Shown: piece by piece, positions 53,660-64,000 of the stretch
Position numbering within the stretch: position 1 is the first letter of the stretch
Layout: each line of letters begins with the position of its first letter
NCBI GenBank assembly: GCA_021229015.1
Contig: CM037784.1
Coordinates: 67,859,013 to 67,923,012 of the forward strand
Length of the DNA stretch: 64,000 bases
Source of the DNA: Solen grandis
Taxonomy: Eukaryota; Mollusca; Bivalvia; Adapedonta; Solenidae
Direction: 5' to 3'
Program-made: the position numbers and the translations under genes
Notes under the pieces: generated by a model
The model's database searches: none
What the model was told of the DNA's origin: nothing
What the model saw: only the letters and a program-made list of their open reading frames with translations

Positions 53660-55485
53660 GATGTAAAATATACACAACAAATAATATTCATCAATTGGAA
53701 CTAAACATCAACAATTGCTGTCACTTGACAAGCCGGGTACTGCGACCAGAAAATTTCAGTTACAAACCAGGTATACATTTTTTTTTCCTGTCACTGAAGT
53801 CAGCTGACTCATTGTTATATTGAAAATCTCATCCTCAAGAGTATCTGTCATTAAAGATTGTCCTACTTGATTGTCCAATGAAATGCTTGTATTTCGTTCA
53901 AAATTCGAAAAATATATTGCATAAAATCGACCGTGATGTCTTGATATGGAGAAAATATGGTGCCAACGTGACCAAAGACCAATAAGGGCGGAGCTTGTTG
54001 CGGCGGCGAATGTTTTGTTAGCTAAATATATAACGTACCCAGTAAAATTGACTATGAACTGTACTTTAAGCATCACGTGTGCTGTCAGTCAAGCGGGAGG
54101 TGGTTCCATAATGCGGGGTCAAAGGCAAATCTGTATGGCGTACGTGACAAACTGTAAACGATAAATATACTTATTGGACATTAACCGTTTTTGTGGCAAT
54201 AATGCATCAATATCCACATCTTTTCCTTACTAGAAATGCAAGCCCTACTTTTCAAGGAAATATTTTTGCCTGCTGTGCCAATAACCGAAAGTTTCTTGCC
54301 TAGAAATAACGTTCACTGGAGCTATTCAAATAATGTTGCAATGCCTGTAGGTTTATGGTTTCTTGTCTCAAACTGACGAGAAAGCATTAACGCATGCTTA
54401 TATATTGCAATCCTTAGTATGAGACTATGGAGGAGATCGCGGTCAAAATTATTCATCACGAAACTTGTTGAAAAATGTAAATTTGTAGTATAAATGTTTG
54501 ACAATTCATATTTTTAAAAGCTTTAATTCACTCATTACTTACATGTAAATGTTTTCCATGAAAAAAAGGTATAAATATCTACATCTATCTTTCTGTATAT
54601 TACAAGTTGCCGTTGTTACTTAATATACACTAGTAACATATCAGTTAAAATTTCCAGTGTTATACAACTCGAATTAGACCTAAAATGAACAATAATGAAA
54701 AATGTAAACATCTCAACATTTGCACGCTATGTCATGTTTATAAAAGGCAACTATCCATTTTACAATTCTACATTTGACAAGTCTACATTTCCACACTTGA
54801 TCGACAAAAGCTGGGAACCATTCATCCATTTATAGATATAATTCTGTATCATTCTATAAATAATATTAGTGTGATTTAACGAAAACAAGAGCTTACATTA
54901 CACTGTAGGATTCTGCATTCTGTTGATAAACTTACTTAATACAAATGTGTTTATATTTTTACTGTTCAAATAGTGTAGAAAGGTACCAGTATTCAATTCG
55001 TAAAGATGTTTCCTTAATTTCACTTAATAGATATGTCTTGTAAATAGTGTATCCTATGAAACTTAATATTGTATCATATTTATCATATTATAATTTGGTT
55101 TATCTATCTTTTTACATACAACAGTGTATTCTAATTGAGTAAGAACTATTCACATTTGACCAAAAGTTATTTAAGTAGGTGCTTATAATCCACTACTTCG
55201 TTATAAAATAGGCATACTGGAGAATCTATTATATTCCAAGTGAAAAGGTTCAGATCTGCTGGAATAAAATGATGCAATAATTTGTATTTAGATTGTTTGA
55301 ATACGTTTTTGTAGCTGGCTTCACTAGTTCTTCGTCCATATTCCAACCTCAAGATCTAATATTTCATTTATATATAGCTCATATATTAGATTTAGTAATT
55401 TGAACTGTTTTATAAAGGATAATATCACCATAAACATTTCCATGTAAAGAAGAAAATTTACAATCATTTTGCGCATGCGTACCAG
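53660..55485. other. no feature recognised
   Basis: AT-rich DNA. A minus-strand open frame at 53756-54076 has no recognisable domain and no splice or codon support. Confidence 0.35.
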
Positions 55486-55489
55486 AAGG

Positions 55490-55755
55490 CGAAATGCGAA
55501 ATATTGAATTCTTGCCTGGCGGGGCGAGATTTCGCCGCGAAATATCGAAATTTCGGGGCGAGATTTCGGGGCGAAAAGTCGAAATATTATGTTTCGTGTG
55601 GCGGGGCGAAATTTCGTGTTTTCGCTGCGAAATCTCCCCCGAAACTTCGACTTTTCGTGTTTTCGACCTTTCGCCCCGAAATCTCGCCCCGAGATTTCGA
55701 CATTTCCCAGCGAAATCTCGCCGCGCAACCCGCCACACGAAATGGCAGAAATAAG
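55490..55755. mobile_element. GC-rich palindromic repeat built from CGAAATCTCGCC units
   Basis: Left TGGCGGGGCGAGATTTCGCC and right, in reverse complement, TGGCGGGTTGCGCGGCGAGA TTTCG enclose many direct and inverted copies of GGCGAGATTTCG and GGCGAAA(A/T)GTCGAAA. The block stands out sharply by GC and CpG against AT-rich DNA. It can fold on itself almost throughout. Six overlapping open frames come from the GC content and symmetry. Probably a MITE or foldback element. Confidence 0.7.
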
Positions 55756-55759
55756 CCAC

Positions 55760-58060
55760 CATTCTTTATTGATACCGGTGCGTTATACATTTCACTTGCA
55801 TTGTTTTATCGGTATAAGGTTTCCCGCACAGCGCAGATATGCTAATTCCCAGATCAAGCTCTCCAAGCGTGAGAATTGTCAAACGTGTAGAAAGAACAAC
55901 CGAGTTACAGACGGAGTTAATGCTTCTTTACATTCTATGAATTGTGTGTTTTGTAGTTTATGCTAGATTAAATGTTCACACATGTATTAAATTGTTGATC
56001 TACAATAGACAGCGAGTATAAAATTTTAATTCAAACATTGTTGCAAAGTTTGACAATGGTGGTATATGCGATTAAGCAAATAAATCTTCATTTATGTATT
56101 AATTTATTTTTTTTATTTTTTTTCCAGAATATGAATTGTTAAACATTTATATTACAAGTTTACATTTTACAACAAGATTAGTGATGAATAATCTGACCAC
56201 GATCCCCCTCCATATGCGACGTTTTCATCATAATTACTGAGAAATCTTATGATTATAACAAAACCATCAAACCGAATGTGTACTCATTTTAAAATGTTTG
56301 ATACATTATATGGTATAAAAATCATCAAAGGTTTTCGGTCATAAAACTGTGTTATATGTTTCTTAAACGGTTGAAATCGAAATCACAGAGTTTAAATGAT
56401 CGATTCTAAGGCAATTTGATTCTTGTCTTCCCCCCTTTACGTAACTCATGCTAGGCTTGAAGGTGGGTAAACGTTGTTTGCCATTGTGTATTGACTATTG
56501 AACAGTCACTATCGCAATTATCATGTCATCAGTCTAGGGCTTTTGGATCCTAATGCATTAATAACATAAAAACAAACAATGGTGAAGTTTCAACGGTTTT
56601 AACCATTTGTAACTAACGTTACAATGTTTCTTTTTATTTTGAACCACTACGTACAGCGTAACGCCGAGAAACAAAATGGACGGAGAGCACAAATTAACAC
56701 TTTCCTCATTATGAAGTGTGTTAATTATATAGCAAAACTTGGCTTAACAATCTTATGTATAATACAGAAACAGAACTGAGGATATTTGAACCAGTTGACA
56801 GGTGTGGTGTAATGACGTGGACACAAGTCATTTTGATATATAACAACATTATTTGCATACTCTGGCACGTGATCGTATATAGTGGTTTACAATCTACACA
56901 TTAACATTTTCTAATTATCATGGCCATACTGCCTATTCCAAAACAAAACCCTAGACTGGTCTGCCCAGCCCAAACATGAACTGACTTCGACTTCTCAACT
57001 CTAAAACTCAACTCTCCAAGGTTCACATCCTAACTAACTCTCTCTAGTCTCTCTCTCTATCTGCCCTGTCTTTCTGGTCAGTCCGTGACTGACTTATGTT
57101 TTTATAGTGAAAGGCTAGATCTTACTTGACAAACTCCACACAGTGATCTCCCTTGCAAGCAAAAAATCACTGCCGTCACAAATTTCACATGATGATGGTA
57201 AACTAACAAAATGGCGTCTCCGTCTGCTGTCACAACAACAAAATAGTTTTTAAAATGATTTATTTATTTTCCACGAGGCGATATTTGATGTTTATTAAAG
57301 AAAAAATACTTAGGGAAATGATACTCGCAGTAAATTTTTTTTTTGGAAAAAAAAAGAGCTAAATTCTGTTAATTTTTACTTGTGGTGGCAGTGGTTATCT
57401 ACAACACAACTGTAAGGGAGGTAACTATTGCGGCGGAGTTTGCTTACTTGATAGCCTTAGGCGTTCAAGATAGCTATATAATTATTCAAGGTAGGAAGTT
57501 GTCCAGAGATGACCTTTTTTGACAGTTTAAATTCCAGTGGCACTCCTTCATGGACATTGAAACTTGTCACTTGATCTTGATCTTGTATGGACAATCATAT
57601 TCCCTGTATACCAATTGTTTTCAAAGTAATTAATTTTTCGTCCGTCACCTGAAAAATAGAATGAAAGGATGGCAAAAAACAATTGTGGTTGAAGTTCATT
57701 AAAAAACTCTCTGAGATAACATCACTGGCATCCTTGGTAATGCCTAGGGGTAATGCAAATGTCTGGTGTGCATTCACTACAAACTTAACCATTTGGTTTT
57801 ACTAATACATTTCACATAACATAACTTAACAATGTTCAACTGCAATAACTTTTTACTTGAGGCATATCAGCCGTATTTGTTTAAGCACAATTAACTCTGT
57901 TGCCACATGACTTCAAGTCTCTGAATGATGTTGCTGTCGTATGCATCTGCTGTCATTTGGTTTTGAACGCTCTTCAATTTGAGGCTATGCACTATATCCT
58001 CTCAAAACCTTACTTAAATGGAGTTTTGTCATGAGACAGTCATTCAGAATAAAGATTAGG
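55760..58060. other. no gene supported
   Basis: AT-rich, with CT-rich text near 57030-57060. A minus-strand frame at 57595-57792 (contains FALPLGITKDASDVISESF) is the most protein-like piece, but I recognise no family and see an AG acceptor inside it. Confidence 0.35.
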
Positions 58061-58061
58061 C

Positions 58062-58232
58062 CGTTTCACTTCGAAATGAGACGTAAACCTACGTAAGTCA
58101 ACGAATACACTCCTAACAACTTACCTACATGCTTGTGTATAATTTCAATGTTCTTGGAAAATAAACATGCACTTGAGATTTTCTCCAGTCACTGATTGGT
58201 CAATTTAAAGCAGCAAATTATACCGGATATCG
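58062..58232 (+). repeat. dispersed repeat, copy 2 (partner at 1695-1872)
   Basis: CGTTTCACTTCGAAATGAGA, CGTAAACCTACG and CAGTCACTGATTGGTC match copy 1 in order and orientation. Confidence 0.6.
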
Positions 58233-58324
58233 CCAATTCTCTGGTGAAATGGCCCGTAGCATAGCATATCATCGATCATTTGTCATTCTTAAATGTACTG
58301 CTCTTACATAGTTAAAACATTTTA

Positions 58325-58402
58325 AGTGAAAACTTAATGATTAAGAAGGGGCGGAGCGAGCAAAGAGAGCGAGCTCCTACTTAACCATATATATTTCACT
58401 TT
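58325..58402. repeat. hairpin with GC-rich loop, second of three
   Basis: Arms 58325-58351 (AAGTGAAAACTTAATGATTA AG) and 58375-58402 pair at most positions. The loop is GGAGCGAGCAAAGAGAGCGA G. Confidence 0.65.
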
Positions 58403-58949
58403 ATTTTCTAACTTACTTAGGATATAACCTACCTTTTGATTGGGAGACATGCGCACCATGCGACCTTCTAAATATAAAATGTCTATTTCAATATCGTGCC
58501 TTCGAGCCTATTAAAGCCGGAGATATAGTTTGATGTGGGTGATTTTTATTTCCTATTTAATAAAAATGATTTTGATGAGACTTCCGAGTCTGAAAACATC
58601 CTTTGAGTCAACGAATGAGTACTGCCACACAAAACCTTGTTCGAAACTTCGCAGTGACGTTACTTCCAGAAATGTACGTTTTTTTTTTGAACCAGCTTCG
58701 TGTCAAGAAATCAAGTTCTAACAACAGGAAGGGGTCCCTAAAAAGACAAAGCAAGCAAATAACTAGACAATTAGTCTATGGAAAGAATGGGCCAAGTATT
58801 GTAATTCAAAGCCTGAAACCCTGCTAGAGCTTGACGGGAAGCTAATTTCGGAAAACCTTAGCGACCTTGATGTTCATCTATACTTCTGGATGAACCGTTT
58901 CATTGTTGAAATACGCCGCAAAGATGGTTCTGAATAATCCGCAGTAATC

Positions 58950-59012
58950 TGACACAGATCATCGCCGGATAACAGTATTACACAAATCATCGCCGGATAA
59001 CAGTGTTATTTC
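58950..59012. repeat. 27-bp direct duplication within the pseudogene
   Basis: ACA.ATCATCGCCGGATAAC AGT occurs twice in direct succession. Confidence 0.7.
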
Positions 59013-59223
59013 AGGAAAGAATGCACCGGGAGACAAATAAATATCTTCAAAGAAGACATTGTATTTTAAGAATTTTGAAAAAAAAAACCCAAAACAATGG
59101 ATGCCAGGATGAAATTCCTAACCAGCCAAAGAATAGGAACCGAAAAGAAATGAGATGACCAATCATGTAACTGTAGCAGACGAGGTTAATATGTGGGATA
59201 CCGGTGTATTTTCACTGATCTAA

Positions 59224-60773
59224 GGCCCTGTTCACATCAGCCTTACGGCAGCCGTACAACTATCTACGACAAACTTTTTTGAGAATATCCTACGTTTCGT
59301 ACGACACTCTCAAGACTCCGTACAAATTCGCAATGCCGCACAGGGTTGTCGCGACGTCGCAAACTAGATTTTCGACATGCACATTTTCTTAAGCCGGTGG
59401 CAGCCGTATAGCCCTCTGCGATCGCAATTTGGGCAAAAATCGCTCGGTTTCGTGCGGTAGCCGCAAGATCGTCGTACGAATTCTAGATTTCGCAGGGTCG
59501 TCGCAAATTCGAAAACTGAATTCTTAACATGCAGATTTTTTTCTGCGATTTTTCTGACAATCAGTTGGACGTGGACGACAGTCTTGAGGCAGACTTGAGA
59601 CAATAGTACGACTGACTCACGAATTTTGCAGGAGTTCGTATGTTTGCAGGCGGGGTTGCTGTCATGCGACGACCGCAAGACATCCGTACGGGAATCTTAC
59701 GACAGGCGTGCGTCCTTTCAGAATGTTATAACAAGAGCGATGCGAATCGTTAGACAATCGCACAAGTCTCACGGCAGCCGCACGACAATTCTACGATTGT
59801 TGCGTGACTCTCTTCTTCTTTACGGAGTCTTTCTCTTAAAAGGGCAACAAGTTGTTGTGGGATAGACATAATAGACCCGATGTTGTTTCGACCAGCGATA
59901 GTGAAAATATGAGGTTGACGGGTGGTGCTCTTGCATTTTATTCCTTATTCGATGCAAATTCGTATGATGAACGTACGGTCACTGTAAGACATTCGCACGA
60001 CAGTCTTGCGAATTCTTGTGCGTCGTACGATGCCCGCATGATTTTTGACAAATTCTTACGACCGTCTCACGGCTGTCTTGCCGTCCGTAGTCTTACGACT
60101 GCTGTTCGGCCATTTTGCGGCCGCCGTACGAAATGTTGTTTATTTTACCTACTTTCAAGCTGGAAAATCTTGCAACCCGTGAGACAGACGTACGAACGTC
60201 GTACGGTTGCCTTGAAATCTCAAAGACCATGCATAGTGGACCCGCCCAGATTAAACTGCGAATTTTTCTGCGATCTGTCTACGGAACCCTTGGACTCAAA
60301 AATCGTACGAACAAAATATCGCACGGCTGATGTAAACTTGGCCCAAGCGATTTTCTTGCTATTTATGGAGCTCGCAAGGCTGCTGCACGGCAGCCTAGAG
60401 ACACTCGTACAATCAACGTATGGTTTCCGGCTAGGGCTGGAGTCAGTCACTTACTGACTTTTGACTTGCGACCGCACGAACTTTGCAGCAGCCATACGTT
60501 TTGTTGCAAAGCTGTAATAAGAAACGTACGACAATAGCACGAATTAACACGGCAGTTGCAAGGCCATCTTGCGGAAGCCGTACAAATACATGCCTTTCAA
60601 TTTCATACGTTCAAGCTGCGAACACCGTGCGACCCGTGAGATCACCATACGAGCACCGTATCGTTGCCTGCGGCGGGTGCGGACCTGTCTGAGCATGTTG
60701 CGAATTATCTACGGCAAATTTGGGCTGCGAAATAGTACAAACAAAAAGCCGTACGACTGATGTGAACAGGGCC
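59224..60773. mobile_element. PIF/Harbinger-type non-autonomous transposon
   Basis: Terminal inverted repeats GGCCCTGTTCACATCAG are identical at both ends. TAA lies outside each end (59221-59223 and 60774-60776); a TWA duplication is the mark of PIF/Harbinger. The 1550-bp interior is GC-richer than the host DNA. It is built from many variants of CGTACGA, ACGGCAGCCGTACGA and CTGCGA, in both orientations. No transposase or Myb-like gene is present; a 201-codon frame at 59852-60457 shows no domain. Confidence 0.85.
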
Positions 60774-61494
60774 TAAGTAACGCAATCTTCTTTTATAATA
60801 AATGGGAAATCATTTGCGTTTCGCGGTATGACAGGGCTTCGTCAGTGTGTTGCTGAACAGTTCCAAATAGGATATGATCATGAAAGTAACTATAACGCCT
60901 CGTGTGACTAAAATGTTCAAGATGGACTCAAGCATGGTCGTGTCGAGGTAAGTCCTGTCAGACAATATGAGGACCCTTCGAATCCTCGTTGCTTGGTAAA
61001 ACTCAACGAAACATACTTAAGCCTCATACAGAGCAGAGGTCCACACACTGTACCGGAAGCCACTAGAGACCGTTTCTTCTTATGGGCGATCTTTCAGCGC
61101 AAACCCGAATCTTGTCAATCAGATGTTACGGATGTTAAAGCGTTTTTACGGTAAAACTACTAAGGGAAGGACAACTTCCAACCATTTCTGACGTGTGACA
61201 TGTTACAATGAAGGTTTCAAAGATAAAGCTGTGACCAGTAAAAGTCATCACCGCAGTTGTGCTGTGCATACTTGTTTCAGATTCTGAATGAAATCAACAG
61301 TAACTTAGAAGCACCGCGCCCTGATGAACAAAACGAGTCTACTCGCATTTAAGAATCCGAAAAAAGACACTTTAAACCTATCGTAGAATCATCTTGGCCG
61401 GCTGATTCTGGTGCGCTGCAGTTATTTTGCCGGCAAATATTAACAAAGGTGTTATTGAATTGATAATCTAAAGTTGTAACTGTTATTAAATGAC

Positions 61495-61497
<3 letters not shown>

Positions 61498-61539
<42 letters not shown>
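61498..61539. repeat. (GA)n microsatellite
   Basis: A GA run of about 42 bases. Confidence 0.95.
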
Positions 61540-61541
<2 letters not shown>

Positions 61542-61544
61542 TAG

Positions 61545-62060
61545 AGCGAGTATGTAGTGTGTGAGTGTTTTGAAGATTTCAAATCACAGCAGGTGATAAT
61601 AGTGGAAATACTAATATTTTGCATTGATAATCGTGTTAAATGTTTACGAGCTAAATTCAAGGTGTTCATACTATCTTGTTTTTGCTGTTTATTTCTTCCT
61701 TGTACACACAATGAGAACGTGTCTAAATATGGTATTGTGTACAACTATCAAAGCTACACACTAGCCTCTGTTGGCGGAGCCATATAGGCGCACTATAATG
61801 TCATTATTTATTTTTTTAATGATTAAGTGTAGCTTTGAACGAGTCCCATTCAGTGATTTGATCGGTTGAAAATGTAGGTTATGTTCTAAATGCTATATGT
61901 TGGTTCCCGATAAATATAGCGAAGGGTTTTTTTTATTAGTATTATTCATTGACTGTTGATAAATTATGTATACGCTTAGTGGTGTAATTAATTCTCATTA
62001 TTGCGTAACGAGGAATTTTATAATGACTTCTCGATATTTTTGCCATTTTCTTGTTAATTT
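61545..62060. other. no feature recognised
   Basis: AT-rich, no supported gene. Confidence 0.4.
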
Positions 62061-62065
62061 TGTTT

Positions 62066-62232
62066 GTTTGTTATGTTGGGTTTAATGTCCCACTGTCTCG
62101 CCGAAAACACATGGCATGATACCATGTACCTAGTAGTATTATTCTGACACCTGGCCAACCAGCTACCCTGAATGTAAGCTGAGCGCCAAGCAGGGCCGCA
62201 ATCAGGGATCAAACCCACGACCTTCCGCTATC
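62066..62232 (-). mobile_element. 5'-truncated SINE, 'GACGTTAAA' family
   Basis: On the minus strand: GAAGGTCGTGGGTTTGATCC (box B region), TTGGCGCTCAGCTTACATTC, TGGTTGGCCAGGTGTCAGAA and the tail AGTGGGACATTAAACCCAAC then ATAACAAACAAAC. Same body order as 48674-48977; box A missing. Confidence 0.7.
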
Positions 62233-62658
62233 AATGTCAGTCAAGTAAAACTCATACTTTGTTTTTAAACCCTTTAATGAAGTTAACCTTAATATGTGGC
62301 CAATCAGAAGCTCTGAAAATTAATAATTATCCACGATTTATTCGATAGAACACTTTTCTATTTTATAATGTCCAAATTGATCGATTTTCAGGTGCGCACG
62401 TGTAACAGACGCCTTCTCTAGAGCGTTGCTTAGAAAAACTAACAACCTTTTGTCTGAACTGCAATTTTCTTTTCGGCAAAAATGATATTACAGTTGTGAT
62501 CATACACCGACATTATAATACAGGCAAATCATGTTACTCTTTCTTTTATCTTGTCAAAACATTCACCTTTTTCTTTTTATTTCTGGCTCACGGTTTCAAT
62601 GAGATATTTCTCATCCTTGGCCGTAAACATAAAGTCGTGGGTTCTATCCCTCAGAATT

Positions 62659-62704
62659 CTCTCTCTCTCTCTCTCTCTCCCCCCCCCCCCTCTCTCTCTT
62701 TCCT
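62659..62704. repeat. (CT)n / poly-C microsatellite
   Basis: CT run, about 12 C, then CT again. Confidence 0.9.
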
Positions 62705-62779
62705 TTAAAGTTGCCCTCATTATTTTCGTCCATGCTTTTGCCCAAATATACATCTGGTTTTTTTTTTATTCTGTTTCTT

Positions 62780-62900
62780 TCCCCCATCAAAATTTTAGCT
62801 GTCAAACTCTATGAAGAATACGGACATGGAATATCGCCCCCTCGACTCAAACCCATTACCCCTCGATCAGTGATCCAGCATTTTACCACTCCACGATGTG
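62780..62900 (-). mobile_element. possible degenerate SINE head
   Basis: On the minus strand GGAGTGGTAAAATGCTGGAT (box-A-like) and GGTAATGGGTTTGAGTCGAG (box-B-like) are correctly ordered and about 30 bases apart. Confidence 0.4.
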
Positions 62901-63078
62901 TTTTTCTATCTTTTTAGTTTCGTCAATGTTCACTTGAAGAATTAAGAAATTGACAACAAACAGTAGAAATCGCACTCTCTGCAGTTTGTCATAAGACCAG
63001 TACATTCTTTGTCAAATTTTTCACGTTGAAATATCTTGATCAAATTGTCATTAAACATTTATGTATTAGTTATCGTTT

Positions 63079-63159
63079 ATATTTTAAAAATATTTTATTG
63101 ACTTTATCGAAAGCGACGCGAAGCGAAGCGCTACGATAAATCCATAAAATTTAAAATAT
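63079..63159. repeat. hairpin with GC-rich loop, third of three
   Basis: Arms ATATTTTA..ATTTTATTGACTTTATCG and CGATAAATCCATAAAATTTA AAATAT pair well. The loop AAAGCGACGCGAAGCGAAGC GCTA is GC-rich and repetitive. Confidence 0.7.
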
Positions 63160-63280
63160 CTAAGTAGGATAAAATGTACACACATTCGAACATTTAAGTT
63201 TTACAAGAAACTAAGTTAGTTAGATTTCCAGAGGGAAATGATAAATAAACAGTTAAGTTCACTCTTTATCAATATTACGG

Positions 63281-63356
63281 CAAATATTGCATTTGTCAAG
63301 GACAAAATAGAAGTTTTTTCCTTAACAAAGAAAATGTTTTGCCGAAATATTGGTAA
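63281..63356. repeat. short inverted repeat
   Basis: AATATTACGGCAAATATTGC..TTGTCAAGGA and TCCTTAACAA..TTTTGCCGAAATATT pair imperfectly around about 14 bases. Confidence 0.5.
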
Positions 63357-63359
63357 ACA

Positions 63360-64000
63360 GTAAAATAGATGGTTCATTGCAAGTCTCTTAAGAGTAGTAG
63401 TTATGCATCTTAATGTAATTTAACGTTATAAGGAAATGAGTTTGTATGAGGTTTCTATGAAATGTGTTCTCATTTTGGTAGAATTAGTTGCGAGTATCGG
63501 CTCATGTGTGTTTGCTTAATGTGTGTTTGTTTATTTAAAAAAAAACACAAAAAAAACAAAAACAAACTAATATTAATATTGTGAAAGAAAAGTAACAATT
63601 ATTTAATAATCATACAACTGAACTTCTAATCACAACCATACCTATCAAACCACATTTACTCTAAAAAGTGAACTCTCCGATGACGGTGTATCAAATTTTA
63701 GTTCGAAGGTTCAAAGAAAGTTACAAGACTAAAAAAATAAAATAAATTGAAAAATACCGCTTCTCTGAGTAATATCCTCGAAGCACAACGTGTTGATACC
63801 CATCACAAGCATCCGCTTCACTGATTAGGGAACACATATAATTAATGACAGACAAATGGGTAAATTAAGTAGTCACTTTTGTTTCATTGTTTTCCACTAC
63901 ATTTTCATGCAGCTTCTTTAAGTGATTATAGTGATTGACGTATGTTTAAGTGCAGCCTGTTGCATTTACCAGTGTAGCAATACCCTGACGTCACTAAAAA
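63360..64000. other. no feature recognised
   Basis: AT-rich end of the window without a supported gene or repeat. Confidence 0.4.

Larger units (their letters stand above)
58734..61450 (+). pseudogene. DUF3504-like (KIAA1958/QRICH1/ZMYM type) pseudogene split by a transposon
   Basis: Plus-strand 58734-58937 reads VPKKTKQANN, one stop, then TISLWKEWAKYCNSKPETLL and DVHLYFWMNRFIVEIRRKDG, after which a stop replaces the expected YPP. This is the start of the DUF3504 fold found in KIAA1958, QRICH1 and ZMYM proteins, related to Crypton tyrosine recombinases. The right half, 60790-61450, gives broken pieces: FAFRGMTGLRQCVAEQFQIG, NPRCLVKLNETYLSLIQSRG, KTTKGRTTSNHF and TSKSHHRSCAVHTCFRF. Their order fits the catalytic half (R..T...H..R pattern), with stops and frameshifts in between. 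A 1550-bp Harbinger-type element sits between the halves. It is plainly dead. Confidence 0.5.

Noticed and set aside
53756..54076. 106-codon minus-strand frame
   Set aside because: No recognised domain, no splice-site logic, and part of it overlaps low-complexity T runs.
55324..55966. Several overlapping 67-134-codon frames
   Set aside because: Produced by the GC-rich palindromic block; open on both strands because stops are rare in its motifs.
57595..57792. 65-codon minus-strand frame that looks protein-like
   Set aside because: No family recognised; a pyrimidine tract and AG interrupt it, and no partner exons were found.
59852..60457. 201-codon plus-strand gene
   Set aside because: It lies wholly inside a non-autonomous Harbinger-type element and consists of its repeated motifs; no domain seen.

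Overview
The window is AT-rich animal DNA from a eukaryotic nuclear genome, most likely a bivalve mollusc. The reasons are: a multi-exon gene with GT-AG introns for a secreted IgGFc-binding/TSP1 protein of a type common in molluscs; tRNA-derived SINEs whose tails resemble bivalve SINEs; and dense DNA transposons with weak gene content. A 100-base run of N at 24595-24694 is an assembly gap. Species cannot be named from this sequence alone.

Layout. 1-5.5 kb: a doubtful exon end, a clean 258-bp MITE and SINE heads. 5.6-11.8 kb: a ~107-bp satellite, split by a 2.0-kb DNA transposon remnant (8226-10226). 13.64-16.10 kb: a complete Mutator-like (MULE) transposon with long TIRs, a 9-bp target-site duplication and an open FLYWCH/MULE transposase gene, inserted in an older repeat that carries CRE-like motifs and hairpins. 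16.9-18.5 kb: degenerate triplet-rich repeat. 18.7-24.6 kb: SINEs, a reverse-transcriptase fragment and a broken non-LTR retrotransposon that runs into the gap. 25.2-25.6 kb: hAT remnants.

25.7-38.4 kb (minus strand) holds the only convincing host gene. It has a TATA box, a non-coding first exon, a signal-peptide exon and 13 further coding exons. They encode an IgGFc-binding domain, an acidic Asp-rich linker and two TSP1 repeats. The 14 coding exons join in frame (1843 nt, 614 residues) with consistent phases. The 3' end of the gene is not found. Its introns carry five copies of a TTAA-flanked MITE plus tandem arrays and SINEs.

39-64 kb is mobile-element territory: a degenerate mariner (39686-40798); a 5.1-kb inverted-repeat element (43524-48629) with inward inverted arrays of a 21-bp unit; a full SINE with TSD; MITEs with hAT-type 8-bp (51714-52180) and PIF/Harbinger-type TAA (59224-60773) duplications; a GC-rich palindromic repeat (55.5 kb); and a DUF3504-like pseudogene split by the Harbinger element. 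Three short hairpins at 42.5, 58.3 and 63.1 kb share AT-rich arms and a GC-rich loop and look like one structural family.

The genes do not form an operon or pathway. The host gene stands alone among selfish elements, several nested, so their order of insertion can be read.
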